A DNA stretch of 64,000 nt from Toxonevra muliebris (lineage: Eukaryota > Arthropoda > Insecta > Diptera > Pallopteridae). The position numbers were made by a program, and so were the translations under genes. The notes below the pieces were generated by a model. The model did no database searches and was not told the DNA's origin. It saw nothing but the letters and a program-made list of their open reading frames with translations. Shown one piece after another: positions 32,092 to 42,629 of this stretch (position 1 is its first letter; the number at the start of each line of letters is the position of its first letter). Location: the NCBI GenBank assembly GCA_963691655.1, contig OY829326.1, positions 109,341,388 to 109,405,387 on the forward strand. The letters are read 5' to 3'.

Positions 32092-32690
32092 GGAATACGT
32101 GCAACATTCGCCGCATTTGGTTTCGGGTTATATGTAAATTCACGCACTAATGTACCGTTGGGCCAGAACTCTTTATCAAGTAGCTGGTCAAACTGATCAG
32201 TAGGAATGTTGATTCTGAATGACGCTATATTTCTGTTATACGAAAAGTTATACTTGTAAACTCTGAAATCGCTTTGGTTTATTTTTGATTGTATGTAATA
32301 ATTCATGTCTTCCACAGTATCGCTAGCCAATCTAGACACAAAGACCGTTTTCTTGGGTGGAATCACCACAAGCGACTTCGGTGCAACAGCAGCAATAGGT
32401 CCATTTACAGTGCGTAGTAAAGACGATAAGGATGAGGGTCCAAGGTTTTTATTTCCTGTAGAAGGCAAAGATAAAGATGAGGATCCAGTATCTTTATTTC
32501 CTGTCAAAGGCAAAGGGTTCGACATTATTTCAGGTGTTGAAAAGGATATAAGAGATGTAGGCGGAGTGGGGTTAATGGGAGTTGCGGTATCAGGGATATT
32601 TAGAGTAGCAGCAGTAGGTGATGCAGGAACAGGGATCAGGACATGGGATAAAATCGAGTTGCACATCAGGTGGGTTTGAAGAAGGACGTT
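32070..32690 (-). pseudogene. LINE ORF1 fragment (CR1/jockey-type)
   Basis: A Pro/Ser/Thr-rich low-complexity segment is followed by the conserved C-terminal module: VFVSRLASDTVEDMNYYI, KYNFSYNRNIASFRI, FWPNGTLVREF, then NAANVAR. In this LINE group it follows a PHD-like zinc finger, which is missing here because of 5' truncation. A frameshifted PKRKRPSSNPPD sequence near 32690-32650 probably belongs to the same ORF1. The stop at 32070 lies inside the start of ORF2. The larger open frame to 32816 is a chance fusion with the neighbouring older LINE. Confidence 0.75.
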
Positions 32691-33160
32691 TCCTTTTCGG
32701 AGAGGATGAATCGTCTTAATAAATGTAATGCCACCAATGTTGAGCAGACCACATCTTGCCTTACAAAATAGTACTGATTTGGGCAGTAGAGTATGAGCCG
32801 AAGAAATATGGCGCAATCTTGTGGTTTAGGTACGGATTTCTTGCACATACTAAAAAACTATTATATTCCTTAATCTTTAAATTTTCTAGAACAAAGTTAT
32901 GTTGAGTTAGCAATGAGGCATAAGAATAGTCGTAGATATTTTTCGATATTGTTTCCGAAGCGAGCACACGCGGCAAACGATTGCTAGGCAGGTTAAGTAT
33001 TTTTATTATATACCCGAAATGAACGCGAAAAGGCAGATGGGCATGCTGGTCGTTCAGATAAATACCAAACAAAACCGGACTCAATAAGCATCCTTGTTTT
33101 ACGCCTTGAAATACTGGGAAATGATTGGAAAGCATCGATTATCCCAGCAATTTTCTGAAA
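32690..33160 (-). pseudogene. older LINE fragment with large internal deletion
   Basis: FQGVKQGCLLSPVLFGIYLN (33110-33050) is the RT motif preceding YADD in a second LINE family. The sequence then skips the YADD-to-thumb region and resumes with a C-terminal piece: FGYIIKILNLPSNRLPRVL, KARCGLLNIG and FIKT. About 250 residues appear to be deleted between LNDQHAHLP and FRVHF. The CR1/jockey-type LINE lies directly next to its 3' side. Confidence 0.65.
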
Positions 33161-33228
33161 GAGAAATTTTATACAAATTAAAAATTATTTTAATATGTTT
33201 TGACGTGCAAACATTTTTTTTTTAATTA

Positions 33229-34508
33229 TTGGGAGTATGTATGTATAAACTCGTAATTGTGACTAACTTCATGTCTATCATACGCGCCATTTTTTTTTTT
33301 TTGACATTGACAGCTATTCTATCTCGAAGAGCGCCAAAAATAGTATAAGAATTGATCTGTCAAATAATTTTCATAATTTTACAAAAGTGTTTTACCATAG
33401 CTGAAAATGTCAAATTTCGTGCCAACAAAACAACATTTGCGGGAAGTTTTAATTAGCTTCTTCCATTTAAAGAAAAACGCAACTGAAGCACATCGTTTAC
33501 TCACTGAAGCTTATCCTGACTGTGCTATAGACGTTAGAATGTGTCAGGTGTCGTATGCCGGTTTCAAAAGTGGTGATTTTGATGTTGAAGACAGGGAACG
33601 TTCAGGCGGCCCAAAAAAGTTCGAAGATGAAGAATTGAAGGCATTACTCGAAGAAGATTCATGTCAAATGCAACAAGAACTTGCAGAATCTTTAGGAGTT
33701 GATCAATCAACCATAAAAGCATTGGGAATGATTCAAAAGCAAGGAAATTGGGTGCCGTACGAATTGAAGCCGAGAGACGTCGAACGACGATTTTTCACAT
33801 GTGAACTGCTGACTGAACGACAGAAAAGAAAGGGTTTTCTGCATCGTATTGTGACTGGCGATGAAAAGTGGATACGTTACGATAATCCAAAGCGTAAAAA
33901 ATCATGGGGACCGCCCGGACATGCATCAACATCAACGGCAAAGCCGAACATCCATGGATCCAAGCTCATGCTGTGTATTTGGTGCGATATGAAAGGTGTC
34001 GTGTATTCTGAGCTGTTGAAACCAAATGAAACGATCACTGGCGACCGCTACCGACTACAACTGATGCGTTTGAGCAGAGCATTAAAGGATAAGAGGCCAG
34101 AATATGAGAATAGACACGACGAAGTTATTCTTCAGCACGACAATACTCGGCCGCATGTTGCAAGGCAAGTAAAAACATACTTGGAAACGCTGAAATGGGA
34201 AGTGCTACCCCACCCGCCGTATTCTCCAGACATTGCTCCTTCTGATTACCACTTGTTCCGATCGATGACACATGGCCTGGCTGAACAGCACTTCCGTTCT
34301 TTCGAAAAACTGAAAAAATGGGTCGATTCGTGGATAGCCTCAAAAGATGAGGAGTTCTTTCGACGCGGAATCCGTATCCTACCAGAAAGATGAGAAAAGG
34401 TTGTGGCTAACGATGGACAATACTTTAAAGAATAAATTTGTAATCACTTTTTCACAATAAATGTCTAAATTACGAAAAAAATACGAGTTTGTACATTAAT
34501 ACTCCCAA
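33229..34508 (+). mobile_element. mariner (DD34D) copy B, near full length
   Basis: 1,280 bp with both terminal repeats: TTGGGAGTATGTATGTATAA left, TTGGGAGTATTAATGTACAA inverted right. TA on both sides (33227-33228, 34509-34510). It is the best-preserved of three copies of one family in the window and has the same orientation as copy A. Confidence 0.95.
33407..34393 (+). pseudogene. mariner transposase, nearly complete (copy B)
   Basis: 328 codons from MSNFVPTKQHLREVLI. The DD34D triad is present: Asp in TGDEKWI, Asp in LQHDNTRPH and Asp in PDIAPSDYHLF, with 34 residues between the last two. Linker WVPYELKPRDVERR is intact. Two lesions are visible. About 4 codons are missing in the second helix-turn-helix (STIKALGMI against STIFKRLKALGMI in copy A). 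The Trp codon after LPER is TGA, removing the last ~14 residues that copy A still encodes (WEKVVANDGQYFKE). It would cut and join the ends of its own family if active; both lesions make activity unlikely. Confidence 0.93.
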
Positions 34509-34510
34509 TA

Positions 34511-37500
34511 TAATAAATAGATTTCCAAAATAAAAAAAAAAATTAAAAAATGGTTTTTAGCCTTATGAATAAAAAAGATTGTAAGATGAATTAATTTAAT
34601 TTAAATGTATGTACATACATATTTGTGTACGTATGTTTAACTGAATATAGTTTTATTTCAAAAAAAAAAAAAAGAGGAACCCCCTTTATTTTCCTATATG
34701 AAACTTGAATTTATTTAATATTGCAGACAATTATTTTTTTTTCCATAACTTTCAAAACTACCTCCAGCGTTGACATATAGTAATAAATAATCATATTTCA
34801 TAAAATAAAAAAAAATTTTTAAACTATGTATGAGAATCTAAAATGTTTACGTTGACAGATTGCAGAAATCACATACACAGTCAGACTAGTTGACTGGGAG
34901 ATGGGAGACAACGAATGGGACAGATGGGAGTAAAACTGTCTGTCTGGTTATGTCTGAACTGGAGTAGAATGGATGACTGCATGTGTGGCACATATGCACA
35001 ACAAGCAGTAAAACAATTTTTGGCGCGTAACCAAAGTACTGAGTTTAATATACTCATATACATTATTTTAATCGAGCGCATTGAAGCTATTTAAAGAAGG
35101 GAGTGCGAAAAGAGGGGAAACGCTTTTGTAAGGTATGATAAGCAATTTCAATAAGTTGTGTGTGCGTATATGCAAGTTAAATTACACGACACAAATTTAA
35201 ATGCATATAAGGAGAAACTATTAGTATATTATGTATGTAAATATAAAAGGAAACTCAAAGAAAGTTGTGCAAAGTTGAGCGAGAAAGCTCCTTCATGATT
35301 TCAGACAAATTTGATATTTAATTTTTCCTACAAATAATCTTAAACATCTCAAGAAAATTAGGTTAATTTCTAAGTTAAATGCCACAAAATCTCATCTAAT
35401 TTCCAATAATTATATCAGTTAATATTTTAATAGCATTCGTCATTACTTGCAGCACAATTTAAATAACATCAATGAAACAATGTAAACAACAAAAGTTACA
35501 ATTTGACAAATGACGTGCAATTTAAAACGACAAACGGACAGACTTAATCATTAGCGAGCAAACTATAGCTGCTTGCTGTATGTTGTTGCTGGCTGTGTGA
35601 CAATGGTAACAATTGTCAAATTAACAATTATTGCTATTCTATCATTGAGAGAGATTGTGCCGCATGTCAACATTATTGTTATAGTCGTCAACAACTTGTG
35701 CGCTGCCACCACAGCGGGCGGTAATCAAAAATAATAAGATAAATTAAGCATAAAATTGCTGCAAAAAAAAAAACACAAAAACAAAAACAACGACAACTAG
35801 CAAAACAACAACAAATACAATGAACACGCGCAGGCGCCTTAAACTTAGCAAAACTCAATCTCATTTAATATACGTGTACGTGAATATATCTAATATTTAT
35901 GTACTCACTGTAGTAATGAATATGAATGATAAACAGACAGACTGGCAAGACAACCAGCTTGATAGATCGGGCGCGAAATTTACAAAGAAGCAGAGCAAAG
36001 ACGAAGATACATAGAAACATTGTCACTGACAGCATTTGTCAGTCACTGTGAGTGAGCGTGGGAAACGCCCGATTCTACAGTCTCACATCATTTCTGTGTT
36101 GGCTTCTGCTACTGTTTTTTTTTTGTTTGTGCTATGACGCTTTAGTCAAGCAACTCCAAGAATTGTGCTCCACCTGTGCCTTTAGCATTATGTAGAGACG
36201 CATACAAAACAAAAACAAGCAAAACAGAAGTACAGAAATTCAAAATTGCTTGTAACTGCTTGACAAGTGCACGTCATATGCCGCCGCGTTTTATTAGAAT
36301 GACTCACAGTTTTGCTCACATTTTTAATCAGACACATACACACATATCTATGTATGTATTTATTAAAAGCGTATTTGGTACAAGTTTTAAACTAATAAAA
36401 ACGAAATGAAACGCAATAAATATCAAATATTTACTGGAGTAAGAATTTATAAGAGTTAACAACTGTTGATGTTATATCGCATTTCCTATACCTATTCAAA
36501 AAGGTGCATCAATTTGAACTTTTAGGCGTATACCTACACTTTTTCCATGACAATGTTCACGTCAACCTTATCGTATCGTCAATGTTTTTTTCAAGAGTTA
36601 CCTTGCGAATTTACGATTCACTGCACCATATATTTTCAATCTCAGAACAAAAAAGCAGCAGCTGTCAACTTGTATTTGTGTGATCTATGGATTAATATGG
36701 AATAATTATGTAATACTTCCATTTAGGTCCATTGTATTGATTTCTTCTAAGATTACAGTATAAACTGCGACCAAAGAATATACAATACATAAAAGGCGCA
36801 TCCCTCAAAATTTTTCCAAAATATGTTGCTTTCGTTTCGGGTACGGGCGGTCGCAGTAAAGAGGAAGAACGGAACCACTCAGTTATTTTGCTTTTATTCT
36901 CTACCATGCACTCTCTCGGTGTTTTTTTCTTAGGTTCTCTCACATCGTTATAGAGTGCCGCCAAGTGAGACTGCATATAGTTTCATAGGCATGGTGTTTT
37001 TGCGTTTAATATGAGGGTACATATGTTTCCTTTTTTTGCGTTGTTGCCGAGTCTCAATATTGTTTTCCCACCTAATTGATTTTTTTTTTTCAATATGTGA
37101 CCCAAAATTATGGTCGTCGCAAACTTATATTTTAGTAAAATTTTTTTTGTATTCGAAAAAGCATAAAAAGCTTAAATCAATCGGTGTTTGCATTTCAAAA
37201 AACAAGTTATTTCAAAAAAAATTTCTTGACATTAAAGTTGAAACTTTAACTCATATCGTCCCCAACGTTTGATTAATCGAGCAGCAACTTTGAAAATTCG
37301 TCAAAAATACATTTAGAAAGTTTCCCAAAAGTAATCACTGTTTAATATTTTTATATATATTGACTTTAAAATTGCATTTAAATAATTTAAAAATATTGTT
37401 TTTCACCTGACTTCGAGGTTCATATGGCTGTTCATCCTTTTTTGGAAAGTAGGTTTGAAAATCAACAAAAAATAGTAAAATTAATTATTTTGCATTGAAA

Positions 37501-38383
37501 TGGCAAATTCGCCTAGATAAAATAACAAACTTGATGTGAAAATTACAATTTCACTGGTCCTTATATATTTCCAGAGGCTACAGCTGACCAAACTTTTGTA
37601 AAAAAATGTATGCGAAAATAGGCATGGGTTAAACACGTTCTTCTCAAAATGTGGTTATTGAAGTTGGTGACCACGCTTATTCAACAACTACTAAACCAAT
37701 TATCTTTAAATTGAATATGCTTTTTCAATACATAATAATCTGGAGATTAATCGAAGGATTTTTTTACAACTGAAAAATCAGCGTTTTTTAGTGAAAATCG
37801 AACTGTTGATAGTTGACCATTTTGTTAAATATGTATATTTTTTCAAATCTATCGATCAATCCCTAGATAATCTTATAATAAAGTAAATCCATTTCATTTT
37901 GGGATTTCAAATGATCTAGATTTGCAAAATATTGATCACGGCGAAACATTTTTTCCAGATTCCAGATTTTTCTATTCAAATGTTTTCGAAAGAAATTTGT
38001 TAAAGTTGGGATTTGAATTTTATAATCTGTGACATACATAAATACTGCTAAATAATGAAATACTAGCTCAAATTGCAAGCACCAAAAAAAAAAAATATGA
38101 AAAAATAATTTCAACCACTCATTGCTTTTATGAGGACAACTCAATTTTGAGAGTAAATTGGAGGCAGTTATGGCTCCATAAAACCAAAATTTTGTACAAA
38201 TAAATTCGTTTGTGATGCGCCTCCTATGTATTATATATTCTTTGCTGCGACTCTATGGATAAGACATCGGAACTTCGGAATGCAGGAGGATATGTTTCAA
38301 CTTTTCGTCATCATTTATATAGGTGCTGTCCTATTTTATCTTCATTTTTCATGTATTCAGTAATTAAATATCTTATATATGTA
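34511..38383. other. gene-free intergenic stretch
   Basis: No supported gene. It holds poly-A/T runs, CAA tracts (35765-35820) and a CGTGGGAA word at 36057-36064. The dispersed repeat copy at 37286-37399 is listed separately. The 94-codon frame at 36692-36976 has no domain that I recognise. Bases 37000-38250 are very AT-rich and look like old transposon interior without identifiable ends. Confidence 0.5.
37286..37399 (+). repeat. dispersed repeat copy (pair with 1991-2102)
   Basis: Co-linear with 1991-2102 over about 110 bases, same orientation; see that entry. Confidence 0.5.
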
Positions 38384-38660
38384 CAGTCTTTTTTTTTAAA
38401 CAAGAGTGTGTACGGCCTAAGTCCTTCAAAAAATACCCCAAACAAAAAAAAATATCCCACATAATTTTTAAAAATTTTTTTTCCCAATATAGTATACAGT
38501 TACCACAATTTTGAGTGATTTCATGGTAACGCGAGGTCATATTTTTGCTAGCTTTTCGGCGTTGGATTGCGGCAAACACTGCCATTTTGACTTAATCTCT
38601 CGTTTCAATTGTGGAAGGCTCTTAGCATTTTTTCTCCTCATCTTAAGCTTAATCCTTAAA
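38384..38660 (-). pseudogene. Tc1-like transposase C-terminus with terminal repeat
   Basis: Read on the minus strand it encodes KLKMRRKNAKSLPQLKREIK then SKWQCLPQSNAEKLA, nearly the same as 63899-64000. The left end CAGTCTTTTTTTTTAAACAA then GAGTGTGTACGGCC (38384 onward) follows a TA and matches the terminal sequence at 62917, so it is the 3' terminal repeat. The 5' two thirds of the element is gone. Confidence 0.78.
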
Positions 38661-38763
38661 TACCCACTGGTCACTGCAGTGAAATTACATCTAAATTCGT
38701 TAACGCTTCAACACAGACCGAGTAAATTTACAGTTTGTTTTTTTTTTTTTTAAAGCTACTATT

Positions 38764-39029
38764 ATGGATCGACGCGTAGCAATACTCCATGAAGAAGTGG
38801 CGAAACTAAAAGCGCAAATCGAAGAGCTGCAGAAGCTTCGATCAAATTTAAGTACTATTTTACTGAAAATCAAATGCGCAAAATAGAAAACCCCTCCCTT
38901 TTCTCGGCCATCGCTTTGCATTCAGCTGGACCGAAAGCGTTAAACCACTTATTTAAAAATGGGTTTCCGCTAACTTTCGAGTCTACCGTGTCAAAATGGT
39001 TGCAGAAGCTTAAGTTCGACGATGTTTGA
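38764..39029 (+). pseudogene. P-element-like transposase fragment
   Basis: The first frame, from ATG 38764, gives a heptad-patterned coiled coil (VAILHEEVAKLKAQIEELQ), as after the THAP domain of P transposases. A +1 shift at about 38850 continues with YYFTENQMRKIE and LFSAIALHSAGPKALNHLF, then KNGFPLTFESTVSKWLQKLK. This matches the P-type helix-turn-helix module (AISLHSAGPRAY... style). A T-run followed by AAAG just before the ATG resembles a splice acceptor. The THAP domain and catalytic domain are absent from the window. It may be an exon-sized relic. Confidence 0.65.
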
Positions 39030-39174
39030 ACGTCAATGACGTGTTTTAGAAAGTTGTTTGGCTTAATAAAAAGAATAAAAAAATGAATATCACGAACATT
39101 TAATCTGATTTTATGACCTCCTTAGCCGAAAAAACCGTAAAAATATGGAATTTTTAATGGTTTTTGCACCAAAG

Positions 39175-40996
39175 TACTATCTGACCGCATGTATTTTTTT
39201 GGCCGAAGCCGAACTTCGGCCATTCATCTAATCTTCGGCTTAAGCCGAAGACCGAAGGATTTTTAATATATAAAAAATAAAAATCTGAAAGTAAATATTT
39301 TTTACCTATGCATTTGCAAACATATAGAGAAAAATGTAAATAATAGATACTCCAAATAAAAAGCTGAGCAGTAACACTAAACAACGGTTCACTGTCAAAG
39401 GAGTTGACAAATATTATTTATGTCAAGAATCAATTAAAAATTTGTTTTGTCAAAATATACAGTTACATCGACTATATATCTGTAGAACGACTGTCGTTCA
39501 ACGACACCTGTGCCAAAAAAAAAGTTGGCCGATGGCTGCCATGATTCTGCTTATCTAAAATCAAAGATTGAATCAGCGTAATGATCGATAGACCTGTAGC
39601 CGGAACCAGAATTAACCCTCTAGTTCCCAAATTTTTGATTTTAAAAAAATTTGGATTGATAAATGTAAAAGCATAAATTTGATCTCAAAACCCTAAAAAA
39701 CTTAATGGGCGTGGTTTTATGAAGCCGGAAAAGTTGAATGTCAAAAAGTGTTTGTTGTTGAATAAACTTTTTATCAATTTTTTTTAAATAACTAATTATT
39801 TTGTTTAAAAAATTTAAGTTCCTAGCCACTCACAGCTAGTTTTTTTATCTGGCTAGTATGACGAGAAGTATTTCATTTATTTTTTTATTTTTATCTCAAA
39901 TTCAAACAAAATAATTAATTTTGCTGTTATTGACAAATTTTGACTTTGACTGTCGCCAACATCTGTAATACGCATCATAATTCATAGCTAATGAATTTTT
40001 TTAAAAGCTTGGGAAATTCCATAAACGATGCAACAAAAAACTATTAAGGTGGTAATTACACCCGCTTTCATGAAGGCTGTCTAGAATACACGCTTGGGAA
40101 AAAATATTGAAAATTCAATTTTTGGGATAGTTATATTGTACTTATGTTCTTTTAGTTAAGTCATTAAAAGTTTGTATTTTTATCTATCTAGTTTTGAAAA
40201 TAAGTATTTGATTTTTGTCATTTTTTTTATTTATTTCAATTTAAATAAAAAACACGGACGGAGTTGAACTATAAATGCATTGAAGATACGATGAAAATTT
40301 AAGCGCGAACAGTTCATTAGTTTTGGAGATATCATGGCAGCCATTTCGAAAAATTTCTGTTTTGAGAAAACTAGTTTCAAAGTTCAAATATGCATGACTG
40401 CCGTATCAGGGCCTGCAAATAAACATCAGTAACTTTCAATCGACTGTGAATTTCAAAGAATCCCTTTACACATATACATATTCTAGAGCGATTATAGCCA
40501 AAACAATTTTCAATTTTTTTGACCTCCTTGAAAGCAAAAAAAAAAGTAAAGCCCCAGTAATGGAAAATGTCGGCTTTTCTAACAATTCACGCTTCTTTTC
40601 AATACGCTCTAAGTCTCCTTAAAAAGTAAAAAAGTTTGGCTTGCTTCTGCTGCCTCTAATTGTATTAGCTCCAGCAGGTTGTTCGTTAAAAAAATCACTG
40701 ATTACTGTTTGTACGGTTGTAAATCTGTGGGTTACTTCAAAAGTAAAAATGAAACAAGTAAACGGAGAAAGCATAACACAGAAATTGTAATGTAAATACC
40801 TTATATAACCACTTCACATTTATTTATTTGTATCAACTTTTACTGCTAATCTATAGTAAAAATTATTATAAAATAAAATGCTTATAATTTTCGGCTTCGG
40901 CTTCGGCAAAATACTTCGGCCACTTTTTGCCGAAGCCGAAGCCAAAGGTGCAATTTTAGCGCGAAGAACCGAAACCGAATATTTGGTCGAACACTA
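39175..40996. mobile_element. hAT-like element with GCCGAA-rich ends
   Basis: A perfect 8-bp duplication, caccaaag, flanks it (39167-39174 and 40997-41004). The ends read TACTATCTGACC and, inverted, TAGTGTTCGACC. Just inside both ends are clusters of GCCGAAGCCGAA/TTCGGCTTCGGC (39201-39257, 40891-40945). No transposase was found in 1,822 bp, so it is non-autonomous. A CCCTCTAG sequence after TTAA at 39615 may mark a nested piggyBac end, but no partner end was found. Confidence 0.75.
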
Positions 40997-41004
40997 CACC
41001 AAAG

Positions 41005-41621
41005 TGCACTCTAGCGGCCGTTATTGGTAAAAATAAGTTGCAGATTCAGATTCTTCGCTTAAAATCGCCAACCTGGAAAAATTAAGAAATTGCTTTTCTA
41101 TATACAATCCAAGCTTTCAGAAAACTAGGTTTCATCAATTCCCCAGCCGACTGCCGTACAGCATAATAAAAAAAAAAATAACATTTTGTACTGATAACGC
41201 ATTTTATGAACTTCAATCCCTTTGCGCCAGTTCAAATCTTATCCGATTTTTGTGAAACTTCGGGGCAATCATTTTTTTGACCATTGTCATCTTTCTAGGG
41301 TGTGTGTTCAAGTTAGTTCTCAACTTCAGTTTTAAGAGCCACTCTAGCGGTACAATCTCATCGGTTGATGAAAATCATACATACCGTATCGTAACTGTTT
41401 GCGAAGACCTTGATTTGGAAACTTGTTCAAGCCTTGCATTCTGTTCTGAAAACTCTTCATAAGTATTGTTCAATTAAAATTGTAAATAAAATTGTACCGC
41501 AAGCTGGCAAAAGAATTTCGTTAACTACAATTAATAATTGAATAATTATATTTCAAATTTTGAAGACAATGCATAAATTTGAATAAAATTCACAAAGTAC
41601 ATTTACTTTTTCCATGTAGAT
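41005..41621. other. gene-free stretch
   Basis: Nothing recognisable; the 61-codon frame at 41277-41462 has no domain signature. Confidence 0.5.
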
Positions 41622-42621
41622 CAGAGCCGTAGCCAGACATTTTTTTTGGGGGGGGAGGGGTTTTCATGCAAAGAAAATATTCATAAATAATTTTTATCAA
41701 ACTGATTTTTAAATACAATAAATTAAATCAATGATACATTTGATGGACCCTATAAAATCAAAATTTTAGGAAAAATTTTCCGATTTTTTTAATCTTAACC
41801 TCAAAAAAATGGCGAATAGTGACAAAAAATTCACAGAAAAATCAAATTAAATTTTTTGAAATAAATCTTATTCAATGTGCATTCAAATGCATTTTTTTTA
41901 TCGTGAAGGATATAATTTCATTAGCTCATTGACTTCCCACTACTGATGATGTACCCAACCTCAAAAAAATTACCAAAAATTGTAGAGGCTCATTTTTTCA
42001 AATGATCATCATTGGGAATTTGAGCCATTATCAATGATAAGGAATGAGGTTGAGATCTTTCGTGGTGCTCTTACCAATAATGCGTTAAAAAATAATTATA
42101 TTTTAAGATTGCCTCCTAAACTGCATGGGTTTTGCTAATAAGATGGAGTTTTTGCGAAAGAAATTTTTACGTTGAACATAAATCTGAGGTGAAAAGCTTC
42201 CTATCACGTCACGTTTTAGGAAAAAAATTGGGTTCAAGCAAATCTAATTTTACAAGGATCCGATAATTTTTTCTATTTTTTATTAATTTTTAAACTGATT
42301 CAGGACGAAACTTTAAATCAAAAACAGTTACTGACCTAGAAAAAGTATGAATGCAGGAGTGCTCAGCATCAACTTCTCTTTTTGAATCCGTAGTCAAACC
42401 TCATGTCGAAGAAAACAAATCGGATTTGATCGCATAGTGTAAGATTTCAAATTTATGTTTTTTTATATTTGACATTTTAGAAAAAAAACCGATGGAAATA
42501 AAAAATATTGTTTTTTTTCCATCCATTGGCAATTAATCTCTGAAATTAGAATAAAGTTTCCATATTTCGGGGGGAAGGGTTAGAACCCCCAAACCCCCCT
42601 CCCCCCCTAAATACGGCCTTG
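41622..42621. mobile_element. hAT-like element with G-run ends, copy 1
   Basis: A perfect 8-bp duplication, atgtagat, flanks exactly 1,000 bp (41614-41621, 42622-42629). The ends begin CAGAGCCGTAGCCAG followed by a G-run, and inverted CAAGGCCGTATTTAG followed by a G-run with GGGGGTTT. The interior has no ORF. Its left ~500 bases match the element starting at 55364. It is non-autonomous. Confidence 0.83.
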
Positions 42622-42629
42622 ATGTAGAT

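Larger units (their letters stand above)
29318..32690 (-). mobile_element. CR1/jockey-type LINE, 5'-truncated, two ORFs
   Basis: On the minus strand the element runs from an ORF1 fragment (about 32690-32070) through an endonuclease-reverse transcriptase ORF2 (32091 to about 29320). The ORFs overlap by about 22 bases, as in intact non-LTR elements. No RNase H domain is present. ORF1 is 5'-truncated at about 32690, where it abuts an older LINE piece. Confidence 0.88.

Noticed and set aside
32070..32816. A single 248-codon gene from the ATG at 32816
   Set aside because: The first ~45 codons belong to an older LINE in another context and the rest is the LINE ORF1. The open frame is a chance fusion.
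36692..36976. 94-codon minus-strand frame as a gene
   Set aside because: No recognisable motif, no splice or promoter support; length is within chance for AT-rich DNA of this size.
39612..39640. piggyBac end suggested by TTAACCCTCTAG inside the hAT-like element
   Set aside because: No partner end with TTAA was found. Kept only as a remark in the element entry.
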